Notes under the pieces: generated by a model
What the model was told of the DNA's origin: nothing
Databases searched by the model: none
What the model saw: the letters and a program-made list of their open reading frames with translations, nothing else
Source: Mitsuokella multacida DSM 20544
GTDB taxonomy: Bacteria > Bacillota > Negativicutes > Selenomonadales > Selenomonadaceae
Direction of reading: 5' to 3'
Length of the DNA stretch: 64,000 nucleotides
Assembly (NCBI RefSeq): GCF_000155955.1
Contig: NZ_GG697144.2
Span: forward strand, 570-64,569
Made by a program: the position numbers and the translations under genes
Shown: in pieces, positions 35,192 to 43,239 of the stretch
Position numbering within the stretch: the stretch's first letter is position 1
Layout of the letters: every line of letters begins with the position of its first letter

Positions 35192-35220
35192 ATTATATTA
35201 CTTGACTCAGTCAATTACAA
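35192..35220 (-). promoter_or_regulatory. Promoter of porin 3
   Basis: Minus strand TTGTAA (35215-35220), 17-base spacer, TATAAT (35192-35197). The AT-rich stretch 35221-35302 upstream shows no gene. Confidence 0.7.
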
Positions 35221-35302
35221 TTACACAGCCGTTAGAAGTCCATTACACTTTGCTTAGAATAGTTTGCTTAATCAACTATCGCTATCATTGAGAATCTGCA
35301 GG

Positions 35303-35341
35303 CAAAAAAAGCCTTCCGCTGATGCCAGCGGAAGGCTTTTT
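35303..35341 (-). terminator. Terminator after porin 4
   Basis: Minus strand AAAAAGCCTTCCGC TGGCATCA GCGGAAGGC TTTTTTT. Confidence 0.92.
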
Positions 35342-35374
35342 GCTATAGACCTGGAAACAACCGAGGCTATGTTA

Positions 35375-36661
35375 TCAGAACCAGAAGTTCACGCGGCCGA
35401 AGAGCAGCTCTGCATCTCTGTCCGTATCAAGCTTCTTGCCGTTGAAGTAGTAAGCGGCAGCCGTGACGTTCGTGAACGGAACGTACTCCGTGCTGACTTC
35501 CCACCCCTTGACATTGTTGACGCCAGCGTTGAGGAACGTCTCGTACGTCGGAGCAAAGGCGACATTCTGGCCCATGTAGCGGTAAGCCGTGTAAGCCCCC
35601 CAAGATCCCTTGTTGGCTTTCTGAGCGCCCTTGTAGTTGAGCTGGATGTTATGTGCCGTAGCATCTGCTTCAGCCTTTTCGTTCTTGGCATAAGCGCCGT
35701 AGAGGTTCCAGTTCTTGTCGAACTTGTAGCCAGCACCAACAGACCAGATGTTGGCCTCATCCGTGTTCTTCTCGAACCCCTTCGTCTGCGTGAAGACGTT
35801 GCTGTTGAAATGACGGTAAGCAGCACCGCCATAGAGCTTGCCAGCCGTGCCGTTCAGAGCGATACCCTGATAGTTGGCAGCATCGTCATCCGTCTTTCCA
35901 GCTGCATCGTTGAGGTTCGACTGCTTGTTGGCGCTGTTGAGGTTCCAACGGCCAGCCTCAGCCGTGAGCTTGAGCTGGTTGCCGAACGTGACCTGTGCAC
36001 CGGAGAACTGATCATCGAAGAGCATGCCAGCCGTCTCCGTAGAGAAGAACGGCATCTTGCCGAGCTTGACCTGGAAGTTCTTGTAGTCGCCCTGTGCCCA
36101 AACGCGCTTTACCGTCAGATCCGACGTCTCGTCTTTGCTCGGATTCATGAATGCATCGATACGAGCCTTGACATGCCAGTTCTTGTTGACCTCAGCGCTC
36201 GGCTCGAGGCGGAAGTTGAGCTGATCCGTGTTTTTCTTGTCTTTCGAGCCCTTCTCGTTCTCATAACGCTGGCTCCAGTAACGGTAACGAGCCTGGCCGT
36301 TCCACTTGACGTTGTCAGCATTGCGCTCGAGGTTGCTGACGCGGACGCCGAGGTTGTTGAGTTCATCGGAGAACTCAGCAGCGAGCTTGTCGATCAGGGC
36401 CTTGTCGGCAGCGGAGACATCGCTCTTGGCCATAGCCTTGGCGATCATCTGAGCCATCTCATAACGCGTGATGTTCTGGTTGCCGCGGAAGGTCGTGTCG
36501 CCATAGCCTTCGATGACGCCATCAGCTGCGAGCTGGGATACAGCGTCGTAAGCCCAGTGGTCAGCCGGTACATCGGAGAACGGGTTAGCAGCAGCAAACG
36601 TCGTGCTGGCAGCGCCGACAACGAGAGCCGTCGTCAATGCAGATACAAGAGTCTTCTTCAT
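35375..36661 (-). CDS. SLH-domain outer-membrane porin, OmpM type (copy 4)
   Basis: 428 residues: common N-terminal module, then a barrel ending N-F-W-F. Its barrel groups with copy 5 (both have the A-Y-R-H-F-N-S, I-W-S-V-G-A-G-Y-K-F-D and N-W-N-L-x-G-A segments). ATG at 36661 follows GGAGGAG. Confidence 0.93.
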   Translation of the reverse strand: MKKTLVSALTTALVVGAASTTFAAANPFSDVPADHWAYDAVSQLAADGVIEGYGDTTFRGNQNITRYEMAQMIAKAMAKSDVSAADKALIDKLAAEFSDELNNLGVRVSNLERNADNVKWNGQARYRYWSQRYENEKGSKDKKNTDQLNFRLEPSAEVNKNWHVKARIDAFMNPSKDETSDLTVKRVWAQGDYKNFQVKLGKMPFFSTETAGMLFDDQFSGAQVTFGNQLKLTAEAGRWNLNSANKQSNLNDAAGKTDDDAANYQGIALNGTAGKLYGGAAYRHFNSNVFTQTKGFEKNTDEANIWSVGAGYKFDKNWNLYGAYAKNEKAEADATAHNIQLNYKGAQKANKGSWGAYTAYRYMGQNVAFAPTYETFLNAGVNNVKGWEVSTEYVPFTNVTAAAYYFNGKKLDTDRDAELLFGRVNFWF

Positions 36662-36725
36662 AAAGAACTCCTCCTTCATAAAACATTTGGTCATTCTTGG
36701 CTGATTTCACGAAGAAGGTGTTCAT

Positions 36726-36743
36726 GAGTGTCCATGTTTCCTC
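36726..36743 (-). promoter_or_regulatory. Conserved porin leader element, copy 4, with short leader ORF
   Basis: Minus strand GAGGAAACATGGACACTC. The ATG at 36735 heads a complete 14-codon frame (M-D-T-H-E-H-L-L-R-E-I-S-Q-E) ending in TGA 30 bases before the porin start: the clearest case for a translated leader peptide. Confidence 0.65.
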
Positions 36744-36779
36744 AGTTCTTTTCTTTATGACCTCATCCAATTAGTTATT

Positions 36780-36808
36780 AGTGTAACACAATCCTGTTCA
36801 AATTACAA
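36780..36808 (-). promoter_or_regulatory. Promoter of porin 4
   Basis: Minus strand TTGTAA (36803-36808), 17-base spacer, TACACT (36780-36785). Confidence 0.65.
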
Positions 36809-36877
36809 ATTATCCCGGATATGTTTCTATCTTAGCAATCAAATCTATCCTATTAATTTTCTGCATCTTATGCGCGC

Positions 36878-36909
36878 AAAAAAGACCGCTCCCGAAGGAA
36901 CGGTCTTTT
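36878..36909 (-). terminator. Terminator after porin 5
   Basis: Minus strand AAAAGACCG TTCC TTCGGGAG CGGTC TTTTTT. Confidence 0.85.
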
Positions 36910-36939
36910 GATTGCGGAATATGACTTCTGCTGATGGAA

Positions 36940-38214
36940 TCAGAAGAAGAAGCTTACGCGGCCAAACAGCGTCTTGGCATCGCGGTCCGTAGCGAGGTCT
37001 TTGCCATCGAAGTACTCAACAGCCGTGTAGACGTTCGTGAACGGAACGTAGCTTGCACCGACTTCCCAGCCCTTCTCGTTGAGGTGATTATAATGGGCCG
37101 TATCATACGTCGGCATAAGCGAAACGTTCTGGCCGAGGTAACGGTAAGCGGCATAAGCGCCCCACGTACCCTTGTTGGCCGTATCCGAGCCCTTGTAGGA
37201 CAGCTGGATGTTGTGAGCCGTATCGTAGTTGTCGGCTTCCGTGTTCTGAGCGAAAGCACCGAAGAGATTCCAGTTATGGTCGAACTTGTAGCCAGCGCCG
37301 ACGGACCAGATGTTGGCATCGTCCGTCTTGGAATCGTTGCTGTAGTTAGCAATGTTCGTGAAGGCAGCGCTATTGAAGTGACGGTAAGCAGCACCGAGGC
37401 GGAGCTTATTCGGGCCGTAGTTCAGTTCTGCACCCTGATAGTTTGCAGCATCGTCATTCGTTGCAGCATCAGCAATGTGGCCATTAGCATCGTTTGCCAG
37501 ATTCCAACGACCAGCTTCGAGCGTAGCCTTCAGGTCTTTACCGAAGTTGACCTGAGCACCGGAGAAGAAGTCATCCAGTACGAGACCATCATCAGCAACG
37601 GAGTACAGCGGCATCTTGCCGAGCTTGACGTTGAAGTTGCCATACTGGCCGTCTGCATAAACATACGTCAGCTTGACATTGCCATCGTCGCCCTTGTCGC
37701 TGGAAAGATCCGTATTAGCCGTCAGACGAGCATTGACATGCCAGTTGTTGTTGACCTCAGCCGTCGGGTAGAGACGGAACTGCAGCTTGTCCGTGTTGTC
37801 GTTCTTCTCGTCCTCATGACGTGCGCTCGTGTAGGTGTAACGAGCCTCGCCCGTCCACTTTACTTTGTCAGCATTGCGCTCGAGGTTGCTTACGCGGACG
37901 CCGAGATTGTTGAGCTCATCGGAGAACTCAGCAGCGAGTTTGTCGATCAAGGCCTTATCAGCAGCGGAGACATCGCTCTTAGCCATAGCCTTGGCGATCA
38001 TCTGTGCCATCTCATAACGCGTGATGTTCTGGTTGCCACGGAACGTCGTGTCGCCATAACCTTCGATGACGCCATCAGCTGCGAGCTGGGATACAGCGTC
38101 GTAAGCCCAGTGGTCAGCCGGTACATCGGAGAACGGGTTAGCAGCAGCAAACGTCGTGCTGACAGCGCCGACAACGAGAGCCGTCGTCAGTGCGGATACG
38201 AGAGTCTTTTTCAT
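36940..38214 (-). CDS. SLH-domain outer-membrane porin, OmpM type (copy 5)
   Basis: 424 residues, common N-terminal module, barrel ending S-F-F-F, closest to copy 4. ATG at 38214 follows GGAGGAG and begins the signal peptide. The frame stays open up to a GTG at 38295 inside the conserved leader element, which would add 27 residues ahead of the signal peptide; I take 38214 because that extension would mask the signal. Confidence 0.93.
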   Translation of the reverse strand: MKKTLVSALTTALVVGAVSTTFAAANPFSDVPADHWAYDAVSQLAADGVIEGYGDTTFRGNQNITRYEMAQMIAKAMAKSDVSAADKALIDKLAAEFSDELNNLGVRVSNLERNADKVKWTGEARYTYTSARHEDEKNDNTDKLQFRLYPTAEVNNNWHVNARLTANTDLSSDKGDDGNVKLTYVYADGQYGNFNVKLGKMPLYSVADDGLVLDDFFSGAQVNFGKDLKATLEAGRWNLANDANGHIADAATNDDAANYQGAELNYGPNKLRLGAAYRHFNSAAFTNIANYSNDSKTDDANIWSVGAGYKFDHNWNLFGAFAQNTEADNYDTAHNIQLSYKGSDTANKGTWGAYAAYRYLGQNVSLMPTYDTAHYNHLNEKGWEVGASYVPFTNVYTAVEYFDGKDLATDRDAKTLFGRVSFFF

Positions 38215-38285
38215 GAAGAACTCCTCCTTTGGTATAAAACGATTACAATTCTCGTTCAAACGGGACCAAAGAAAAAGAACCGCAT

Positions 38286-38303
38286 GAGTGTCCACGTTTC
38301 CTC
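38286..38303 (-). promoter_or_regulatory. Conserved porin leader element, copy 5
   Basis: Minus strand GAGGAAACGTGGACACTC: the only copy with GTG in place of ATG, and the only one whose leader frame is open and in frame with the porin. Confidence 0.65.
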
Positions 38304-38343
38304 AGGATTCCTGACGCTCTTTGGTTCCTCATTGAACGTTGTC

Positions 38344-38372
38344 ATTGTAACACGTCAAAACGCATTTGTAAA
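38344..38372 (-). promoter_or_regulatory. Promoter of porin 5
   Basis: Minus strand TTTACA (38367-38372), 17-base spacer, TACAAT (38344-38349). Confidence 0.7.
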
Positions 38373-38494
38373 CCTGCAGGGCAAATTCTAACGTTCCACT
38401 CATGTAATGCAGGGTGCATGTGTCACATTGTCAACCCATCGATTGCCACATGTGACTGCACGACGGCAGATGATGTGGTAAAATGAAGGCAGCG

Positions 38495-38692
38495 TCACCC
38501 CTCTTGGTGACGGACGGCGCGAACCATCTTCTCGAATTTCGTGCGCGGCATCATGACGAGATGCCCGCATCCCAGACACTTGAGCCGGAAGTCCATGCCG
38601 GTGCGCAGGATCTCCCATTCACTCGAGCCGCACGGATGTGCTTTTTTCATGCGCACGATGTCGCCGACGGCATATTGTTGTTTTTCCATCAT
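38495..38692 (-). CDS. DUF951 family protein
   Basis: 65 residues, small basic protein with a D-I-V-R-M-K-K-x-H-P-C-G-S-x-E-W-E core and C-L-G-C-G-H, the DUF951 pattern, possibly metal- or nucleic-acid-binding. Function is unknown; in many Firmicutes it lies near ychF or ribosomal genes, and ychF is close by here. ATG at 38692 (or 38689) is about 10 bases from AGGAGG, part of a palindrome shared with the divergent nitrilase gene. Confidence 0.88.
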   Translation of the reverse strand: MMEKQQYAVGDIVRMKKAHPCGSSEWEILRTGMDFRLKCLGCGHLVMMPRTKFEKMVRAVRHQEG

Positions 38693-38697
38693 ATCTT

Positions 38698-38707
38698 GGA
38701 GGCCTCC
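38698..38707. promoter_or_regulatory. Palindromic ribosome-binding site shared by two divergent genes
   Basis: GGAGGCCTCC reads as a Shine-Dalgarno on both strands. The two start codons are only 17 bases apart, so neither promoter can lie between them and the two mRNAs must overlap. Confidence 0.7.
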
Positions 38708-38709
38708 TA

Positions 38710-39489
38710 ATGAAAATCTCGATTCTGCAGATGCCGGTCGCTTTCGCCCGGCCCGATGATAATATCAAGACGCTGCGCCGCATGGTCGCAGAGGCCATGC
38801 GCGCAGAGCCCGATGTGCTCGTGCTGCCCGAGCTCTGGCGGCTCGGCTTCTACCCGCAGCCGATTGCCGTGCACGCGGATCTCGACGGCCAGCAGTCGCG
38901 CACGGTGCTCGCCGAGCTCGCGCGCACGAACGGCGTGAACATCGTCGGCGGCACGGTCGCCAACCGGCGCGAGGGCAAGGTCTACAACACCTGCTACGTC
39001 TTCGATCGCACGGGCACAGAAGTCGCCTCGTACGACAAGACGCACCTGTTCTCCCCGAGCGGCGAGAGCAAGGACTTCGCGGCAGGCAGAGAGATGGTGA
39101 CCTTCCGCCTCGACGGCGTGCGCTGCGGCGTCGCCGTCTGCTATGACGTGCGCTTCCCCGAGTTCATCCGCAAACTCGCGCTCGAGGACATCGCCGTGCT
39201 CTTCCTGCCCGCCGCCTGGCCCGCCAGCCGCCTGAGCCACTGGCAGATCCTCACGCGCGCCCGCGCCATCGAGAATCAGTTCTACGTCATCGCGGCCAAC
39301 GAGGCCGGCACCGACGAGCAGGGCAACCACCTCGCCGGCCACTCCGCCATCCTCGACCCCTGGGGCGAGGCCATCGTCGAAGCAGGTGAAAGCGAGGCCA
39401 TCCTGACCGCCCGCCTGCGCCCCGGCCTGCGCCGCCACATCCGCGAGACCATCAACGTCTTCGCCGACCGCCGCCCCGAGCTCTACTGA
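38710..39489 (+). CDS. Carbon-nitrogen hydrolase, omega-amidase (YafV/NIT2) type
   Basis: 259 residues of the nitrilase superfamily with the E-K-C triad: Glu41 in L-P-E-L-W, Lys110 in Y-D-K-T-H-L-F and Cys144 in V-C-Y-D-V-R-F-P-E. This branch hydrolyses alpha-ketoglutaramate or similar amides; the exact substrate is inference. ATG at 38710. Followed by a bidirectional terminator. Confidence 0.88.
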   Translation: MKISILQMPVAFARPDDNIKTLRRMVAEAMRAEPDVLVLPELWRLGFYPQPIAVHADLDGQQSRTVLAELARTNGVNIVGGTVANRREGKVYNTCYVFDRTGTEVASYDKTHLFSPSGESKDFAAGREMVTFRLDGVRCGVAVCYDVRFPEFIRKLALEDIAVLFLPAAWPASRLSHWQILTRARAIENQFYVIAANEAGTDEQGNHLAGHSAILDPWGEAIVEAGESEAILTARLRPGLRRHIRETINVFADRRPELY

Positions 39490-39501
39490 AACACTGTTAT
39501 C

Positions 39502-39534
39502 AAAAAGACTGTCGCAAAGCGCGGCAGTCTTTTT
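39502..39534. terminator. Bidirectional terminator between nitrilase and ychF
   Basis: AAAAAGACTGTCGC AAAG CGCGGCAGTC TTTTT. Confidence 0.9.
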
Positions 39535-39549
39535 CTCATTATCACACTA

Positions 39550-40656
39550 TTACACGTTGAAGCGGAAGTTGACGACGTCGCCATCCTGCATGACGTAGTC
39601 CTTGCCCTCGACGCGGACCTGGCCTTTTTCGCGTGCGGCGGCGACGCTGCCAGCGGCGATGAGGTCGTTGTAGTTGACGATCTCGGCGCGGATGAAGCCG
39701 CGCTCGAAGTCCGTGTGGATCTTACCGGCAGCTTTCGGTGCCGTCGTGCCCTTGACGATGGTCCAGGCGCGGCACTCATCCGGGCCGGCCGTCAGGAAGG
39801 TCTGCAGGCCCAGGAGGTCAAACGCTGCCTTAATCAGGCGGTCGAGGCCGCTCTCCGTCTCACCGAGGTCTTCGAGGAAGGCCTTGGCCTCTTCTTCGTC
39901 AAGCTCGGCGATCTCCGACTCGACTTTTGCCGAGATAGCGACGACTTCCGCGCCCTCTTTGGCCGCGTATTCCTTGACCTGCTGGACGTACGGGTTCTCG
40001 TCGTAAGCCGTAGCGACTTCGTCCTCGGCGACGTTCGTGACGTAAAGCGTCGGCTTGAGCGTCAGGAGGTTCATCTCCTTGATGAGCTCGAGGTCATCCT
40101 CAGAGAGGTCGACCTGGCGTGCCGGCGTGCCCTCATCGAGCGCAGCCTTGATGCGGCGCAGAATCTCATCCTCGACCTTCGCCTCTTTGTTGCCGGACTT
40201 CGCGATCTTCGCGAGCTTCATGATGCGCTTCTCGACGATCTCGAGGTCAGCGAGGCAGAGCTCCGTCTGGATGATGTCGATGTCGCGCAGCGGGTCGATG
40301 CCGCCCTCGACATGCGTGATGTTCGGGTCGACAAAGCAGCGCACGACATGTGCGACGGCATCGACCTGGCGGATGTGCTCGAGGAATTTATTGCCGAGGC
40401 CCTCGCCCTTGGACGCGCCCTTGACGAGGCCGGCGATGTCGACGAAGCGCACGGAGGCCGGCGTCGTCTTCTTCGAGTTGTAGAGTTCATGCAGGACCTT
40501 GAGGCGCGGGTCTGGTACGGCGACGACGCCGACATTCGGCTCGATCGTGCAGAACGGGAAGTTCGCGGCCTCTGCGCCGGCTTTCGTGATGGCATTGAAA
40601 AGCGTGCTCTTGCCGACGTTCGGCAGGCCGACAATACCAACTTCTAAGTTACTCAA
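39550..40656 (-). CDS. ychF: Redox-regulated ATPase YchF (OLA1 family)
   Basis: 368 residues: G domain with [12 protein letters not shown] near residue 9 and [17 protein letters not shown], coiled coil, and C-terminal TGS domain ending with [13 protein letters not shown]. Family members hydrolyse ATP and bind ribosomes. The start is TTG at 40656, 8 bases from GGGAGA; no ATG fits the conserved N-terminus. Confidence 0.96.
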   Translation of the reverse strand: MSNLEVGIVGLPNVGKSTLFNAITKAGAEAANFPFCTIEPNVGVVAVPDPRLKVLHELYNSKKTTPASVRFVDIAGLVKGASKGEGLGNKFLEHIRQVDAVAHVVRCFVDPNITHVEGGIDPLRDIDIIQTELCLADLEIVEKRIMKLAKIAKSGNKEAKVEDEILRRIKAALDEGTPARQVDLSEDDLELIKEMNLLTLKPTLYVTNVAEDEVATAYDENPYVQQVKEYAAKEGAEVVAISAKVESEIAELDEEEAKAFLEDLGETESGLDRLIKAAFDLLGLQTFLTAGPDECRAWTIVKGTTAPKAAGKIHTDFERGFIRAEIVNYNDLIAAGSVAAAREKGQVRVEGKDYVMQDGDVVNFRFNV

Positions 40657-40680
40657 ATCTGATTTCTCCCTTACATTTGA

Positions 40681-41319
40681 TTACAGTGTGCCAAAGATGC
40701 GGTCGCCGGCATCGCCGAGGCCCGGGACGATGTAGCCCTTGTCGTTGAGCTTCTCGTCGATGGCTGCGACGTAGAGCGGCACATCTGGATGGTCGTGGTT
40801 GATGACGCGGACGCCCTCAGGCGCGGCGACGAGGCACATGAGGATGATGTGCTTGGCGCCCTTCTCCTTGAGCAGCGAGAGCGCGGCCGACGAGCTGCCG
40901 CCCGTGGCGAGCATCGGGTCGACGACGATCAGCGTGCGCTCGGCGACGTCGCCCGGCAGCTTGCAGTAGTACTCGACCGGCTTCAGCGTCTTCGGGTCGC
41001 GATACATGCCGACGTGGCCGACGCGGGCCGCCGGGATCATGTTGACGACGCCATTGAGCATGCCGAGGCCGGCGCGCAGGATCGGCACGACGCCGACTTT
41101 CTTGCCGGCGAGCATCTTCTCCTTGCACCTGCAGATCGGCGTCTCGATCTCGACTTCCTTGAGCGGGAAGTCGCGCGTGATCTCATAAGCCATGAGCATC
41201 GAGATCTCCTCGAGCAGTTCGCGGAAGTCCTTCGTGCCCGTCTCTTTCATGCGCATGATCGTGAGCTTGTGCTGGATCAGCGGATGGTCGATGACGTGGA
41301 CGTTCATTGGTTCAGCCAT
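40681..41319 (-). CDS. upp: Uracil phosphoribosyltransferase
   Basis: Salvages uracil to UMP with PRPP. 212 residues; the PRPP motif [10 protein letters not shown] near residue 135 and the C-terminal [13 protein letters not shown]-x-F-G-T are intact. ATG at 41319 follows AAAGGGG. Lies between glyA and ychF on the same strand; a GC hairpin without T run at about 41347-41363 separates it from glyA. Confidence 0.96.
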   Translation of the reverse strand: MAEPMNVHVIDHPLIQHKLTIMRMKETGTKDFRELLEEISMLMAYEITRDFPLKEVEIETPICRCKEKMLAGKKVGVVPILRAGLGMLNGVVNMIPAARVGHVGMYRDPKTLKPVEYYCKLPGDVAERTLIVVDPMLATGGSSSAALSLLKEKGAKHIILMCLVAAPEGVRVINHDHPDVPLYVAAIDEKLNDKGYIVPGLGDAGDRIFGTL

Positions 41320-41395
41320 GTAAGATACCCCTTTCTACACAATACAGAGCCCCGCAGAGCGGGGCCGTGTCATTTATTCCGCAGGTGTCTACCTG

Positions 41396-42643
41396 TCATT
41401 CATAAAGCGGATATTTCTTGCAGAGGGCGGCGACGCGGCGGCGTGCCTCCTCTTTCTTCTCTTCGTTCGTCGGGTCATTCAAGACGAGCGCGATGATGTT
41501 GCCGACTTCGCGCATGTCGTCTTCCTTGAAGCCGCGCGTCGTCAGGGCAGGGCTGCCGAGACGGATGCCGCTCGTGACGAACGGGGAACGCGGTTCGAAC
41601 GGGATGGTGTTGCGGTTCGAGGTGATGTTGACCTCGTCGAGGACGTTCTGAGCCTCTTTGCCCGTGATGTCCTTGCTCGTGAGGTCGACGAGCATCAGGT
41701 GGTTGTCCGTGCCGCCCGAGACGATGCGGAAGCCATCCTGCTGCAGCGTCTCAGCGAGCGCCTTGGCGTTCTTGATGGTCTGCGCTGCGTACTCCTTGAA
41801 CTCAGGGCGCAGTGCCTCGCCGAGCGCGACGGCCTTCGCTGCGATGACGTGCATGAGCGGGCCGCCCTGGATGCCAGGGAAGACAGCCTTGTTGAACTGC
41901 TTGCCGAACTCTGCGTCCTTGCAGAGGATCATGCCGCCGCGCGGGCCGCGCAGCGTCTTGTGCGTCGTCGTCGTGACGACGTCGGCGTACGGGACCGGGC
42001 TCGGATGGAGGCCAGCGGCGACGAGGCCGGCGATGTGCGCGATGTCGACCATGAGGTAGGCACCGACCTTGTGGGCGATCTCTGCGAGGCGCGGGAAGTC
42101 GATGATGCGCGCGTAGGCGGATGCGCCGGCGACGATCATCTTCGGCTTGCATTCCTCAGCCTGCTTCTCGAGCGCGTCGTAGTCGATGCGCTCCGTCTCC
42201 TTGTCAACACCGTATGGCACGATCTTGAAGTACTTGCCGCTCATGTTGACCGGGCTGCCGTGCGTCAGGTGACCGCCGTCCGTGAGGTTCATGCCCATGA
42301 CCGTGTCACCCGGCGTCAAGAGCGCGAAGAAGACGGCCATGTTGGCCTGTGCGCCGGAATGCGGCTGGACGTTGGCGTATTCCGCGCCGAAGAGCTTCTT
42401 GGCGCGGTCGATGGCGAGCTGCTCGACGACATCGACGTACTCGCAGCCGCCGTAGTAGCGCTTGCCCGGGTAGCCTTCTGCGTACTTATTCGTCAGCACG
42501 CTGCCCTGCGCTTCCATCACGGCCTTGGAGACGATGTTCTCCGAGGCGATGAGCTCGAGTTTCGTGCGCTGGCGATTGAGCTCGAGGTCGAGTTCTTTCG
42601 CGATTTCCGGATCCGACTGTTTCAGTGTGTCCATCAGGCTCAT
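41396..42643 (-). CDS. glyA: Serine hydroxymethyltransferase
   Basis: PLP enzyme interconverting serine and glycine with tetrahydrofolate. 415 residues. [11 protein letters not shown] near residue 55 and the PLP-lysine motif [16 protein letters not shown] near 225 are intact. ATG at 42643 follows GGAGG; the frame open upstream has no ribosome-binding site. Next to rpiB and upp, a gene order common in Firmicutes. Confidence 0.97.
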   Translation of the reverse strand: MSLMDTLKQSDPEIAKELDLELNRQRTKLELIASENIVSKAVMEAQGSVLTNKYAEGYPGKRYYGGCEYVDVVEQLAIDRAKKLFGAEYANVQPHSGAQANMAVFFALLTPGDTVMGMNLTDGGHLTHGSPVNMSGKYFKIVPYGVDKETERIDYDALEKQAEECKPKMIVAGASAYARIIDFPRLAEIAHKVGAYLMVDIAHIAGLVAAGLHPSPVPYADVVTTTTHKTLRGPRGGMILCKDAEFGKQFNKAVFPGIQGGPLMHVIAAKAVALGEALRPEFKEYAAQTIKNAKALAETLQQDGFRIVSGGTDNHLMLVDLTSKDITGKEAQNVLDEVNITSNRNTIPFEPRSPFVTSGIRLGSPALTTRGFKEDDMREVGNIIALVLNDPTNEEKKEEARRRVAALCKKYPLYE

Positions 42644-42718
42644 TGGGTTCCTCCTTCTCTGCCGCTGGGTCTCGGCAGCTTCCCTATGCATATTGCTTGG
42701 CTAACGGATGGCAGGAGC

Positions 42719-43162
42719 TTACTTCTGCTCGATTGCCATGATCTTGTTGACGCGGCGCTCGTGGCGGCCGCCCTCGAACGAGCTCTCGACGAAAGCGCGG
42801 ACGATCTCGCCAGCTGGGCCGAAGCCGAGCACGCGGCCGCCCATCGCGAGGACGTTGGCGTTGTTGTGCTCGCGCGCTTTCTTGGCCGAGTAGACATCGT
42901 TGCAGAGTGCGCAGCGGATGCCCTTGACCTTGTTGGCCGCGATCGAGATGCCGATGCCCGTACCGCAGAGCACGATGCCGAAGTCGGCCTTGCCGCTCGT
43001 CACGTCTGCGCAGACTTTTTCGGCGATGTCAGGGTAATCGACGGACTGCGTGCCGAACGTGCCGACATCCGTTACCTTGATATCCTCGTATTCCTTCAGG
43101 ACCATCTTGACCTCGTCCTTGAGCGCTACCGCGCCGTGGTCACTGCCAATCGTAATGTTCAT
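42719..43162 (-). CDS. rpiB: Ribose-5-phosphate isomerase B
   Basis: 147 residues of the RpiB/LacAB family, interconverting ribose- and ribulose-5-phosphate. G-S-D-H-G-A near residue 6, active Cys in G-I-V-L-C-G-T-G-I-G near 66, and E-H-N-N-A-N-V-L-A-M-G-G-R are intact. Upstream of glyA by 75 bases and probably cotranscribed. Confidence 0.95.
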   Translation of the reverse strand: MNITIGSDHGAVALKDEVKMVLKEYEDIKVTDVGTFGTQSVDYPDIAEKVCADVTSGKADFGIVLCGTGIGISIAANKVKGIRCALCNDVYSAKKAREHNNANVLAMGGRVLGFGPAGEIVRAFVESSFEGGRHERRVNKIMAIEQK

Positions 43163-43239
43163 GGTTTCTCCACCTTTCTTCCATACTCTTTCTTATTCTA
43201 TCACACCTGCGCGGCAAAAAAAACACATGCAAGGCGCTA

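Noticed and set aside
35240-35290. Fur-box-like sequence upstream of porin 3
   Set aside because: Only about half of the 7-1-7 inverted pattern matches and other porins lack it.
36940-38295. 451-residue version of porin 5 starting at GTG 38295
   Set aside because: The extra 27 residues would precede the signal peptide; the strong GGAGGAG just before ATG 38214 marks the usual start seen in all other copies.
41347-41363. GC hairpin GCCCCGC/GCGGGGC between glyA and upp
   Set aside because: No T run follows on the minus strand, so it is not called a terminator.
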